Assembly (NCBI GenBank): GCA_018303225.1
Contig: JAGVYO010000033.1
Coordinates: forward strand, 1-5,532
Length of the DNA: 5,532 nucleotides
Direction: 5' to 3'
Source of the DNA: Candidatus Woesearchaeota archaeon
GTDB taxonomy: Archaea; Nanobdellota; Nanobdellia; Woesearchaeales; JAGVYO01
Shown: positions 5,292 through 5,532 of the stretch, in pieces
Layout: each line of letters opens with the position of its first letter
Position numbering within the stretch: the first letter of the stretch is position 1
Position numbers and translations under genes: made by a program
Notes under the pieces: generated by a model
What the model saw: the letters and a program-made list of their open reading frames with translations, nothing else
The model's database searches: none
Told to the model about the DNA's origin: nothing

Positions 5292-5532
5292 GTCGGTTTG
5301 GCGTTAGATTTTATCATATTTACTAGTTCGTTATAATCCCTTTCTGAGATCTCTTGCATTGATGTGTTTAGCCAAGGGCCTAGGCTTGTTTTATTCTTTA
5401 CAACTCCTATATCATATAAATAACTAGGATAAAATTTTTTATATCTTATGCTATTATCCAATAATCTAATATTAACTCTAAATGGGTATAGGCCGTCTTC
5501 CCACAACGATTCTCTCTCCTCAAGGTCCATTT
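5288..5532 (-). CDS. EVE-domain (PUA-like) protein, C-terminal part (5' end outside window)
   Basis: The frame runs off the right edge; the Met at 5530 is probably internal, since EVE proteins are about 140-150 residues and only the last 80 or so are visible. The recognisable pattern is W-E-D-G-LYPFRVNI, a middle strand and loop, NKTSLGPWL, then SMQEISERDYNELVNMI, which matches the C-terminal half of EVE proteins (YPYRVKI ... IKNK ... AMRELPEEDYKLI in Pyrococcus-type members). The EVE fold is a PUA-like pocket that binds modified bases in DNA or RNA. Members occur as stand-alone proteins and in modification-dependent restriction systems. The gene is much more AT-rich than the left half of the window (about 30% G+C in 5401-5520), consistent with a different origin. 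Its stop overlaps the NFACT remnant's stop. The partner genes, if any, lie outside the window. Confidence 0.72.
   Translation of the reverse strand, partial: MDLEERESLWEDGLYPFRVNIRLLDNSIRYKKFYPSYLYDIGVVKNKTSLGPWLNTSMQEISERDYNELVNMIKSNAKPT

Overview
The window looks archaeal, and a small-genome (DPANN-like) lineage is possible but not proven. Four things point to archaea. Three TATA boxes (TATAAAAA or TTTATATA) sit at the distance expected of archaeal promoters, and two of them predict leaderless or nearly leaderless transcripts. Archaeal-type Shine-Dalgarno elements occur elsewhere. An AK6/Fap7-type adenylate kinase and an NFACT (RqcH/Rqc2-type) protein are both present. A zinc-ribbon/AbrB antitoxin is paired with a small toxin-like protein.

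Layout from left to right. Positions 3-407 (+) hold the 3' part of an AK6/Fap7-like adenylate kinase whose P-loop end lies outside the window. A TATA box and T-tract at its 3' end lead into 409-1707 (+), a class I/II PLP aminotransferase. A strong ribosome binding site follows, then 1739-3598 (+), a GTP-type phosphoenolpyruvate carboxykinase. The last two genes look like one metabolic transcription unit. Converging on it from the right is a two-gene minus-strand module (4140 down to 3610): a small DUF4258-like protein followed by a zinc-ribbon/AbrB protein, which fits a toxin-antitoxin pair. A 97-base divergent promoter region (4141-4237) carries one TATA box per strand and a perfect palindrome at the predicted toxin-gene transcription start. 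It also drives 4238-5221 (+), the N-terminal half of an NFACT protein.

The NFACT gene appears broken. The open frame stops at 5221 just after the central coiled coil begins. The next recognisable NFACT segment continues in the +1 frame (5199-5288), with about 15-20 family residues missing at the join. It then ends at a stop codon (5289-5291) exactly where an AT-rich, convergent EVE-domain gene (5288 to beyond 5532, minus strand) ends. The NFACT-R domain is therefore absent. Base composition supports a junction: by hand count about 61% G+C in 2521-2640 (carboxykinase), 39% in 3961-4080 (toxin gene) and 30% in 5401-5520 (EVE gene).

Functionally, the aminotransferase and carboxykinase could feed amino-acid carbon through oxaloacetate to phosphoenolpyruvate. 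The right half has an accessory, rearranged character: a TA-like module, a damaged ribosome-quality-control gene and an EVE protein.
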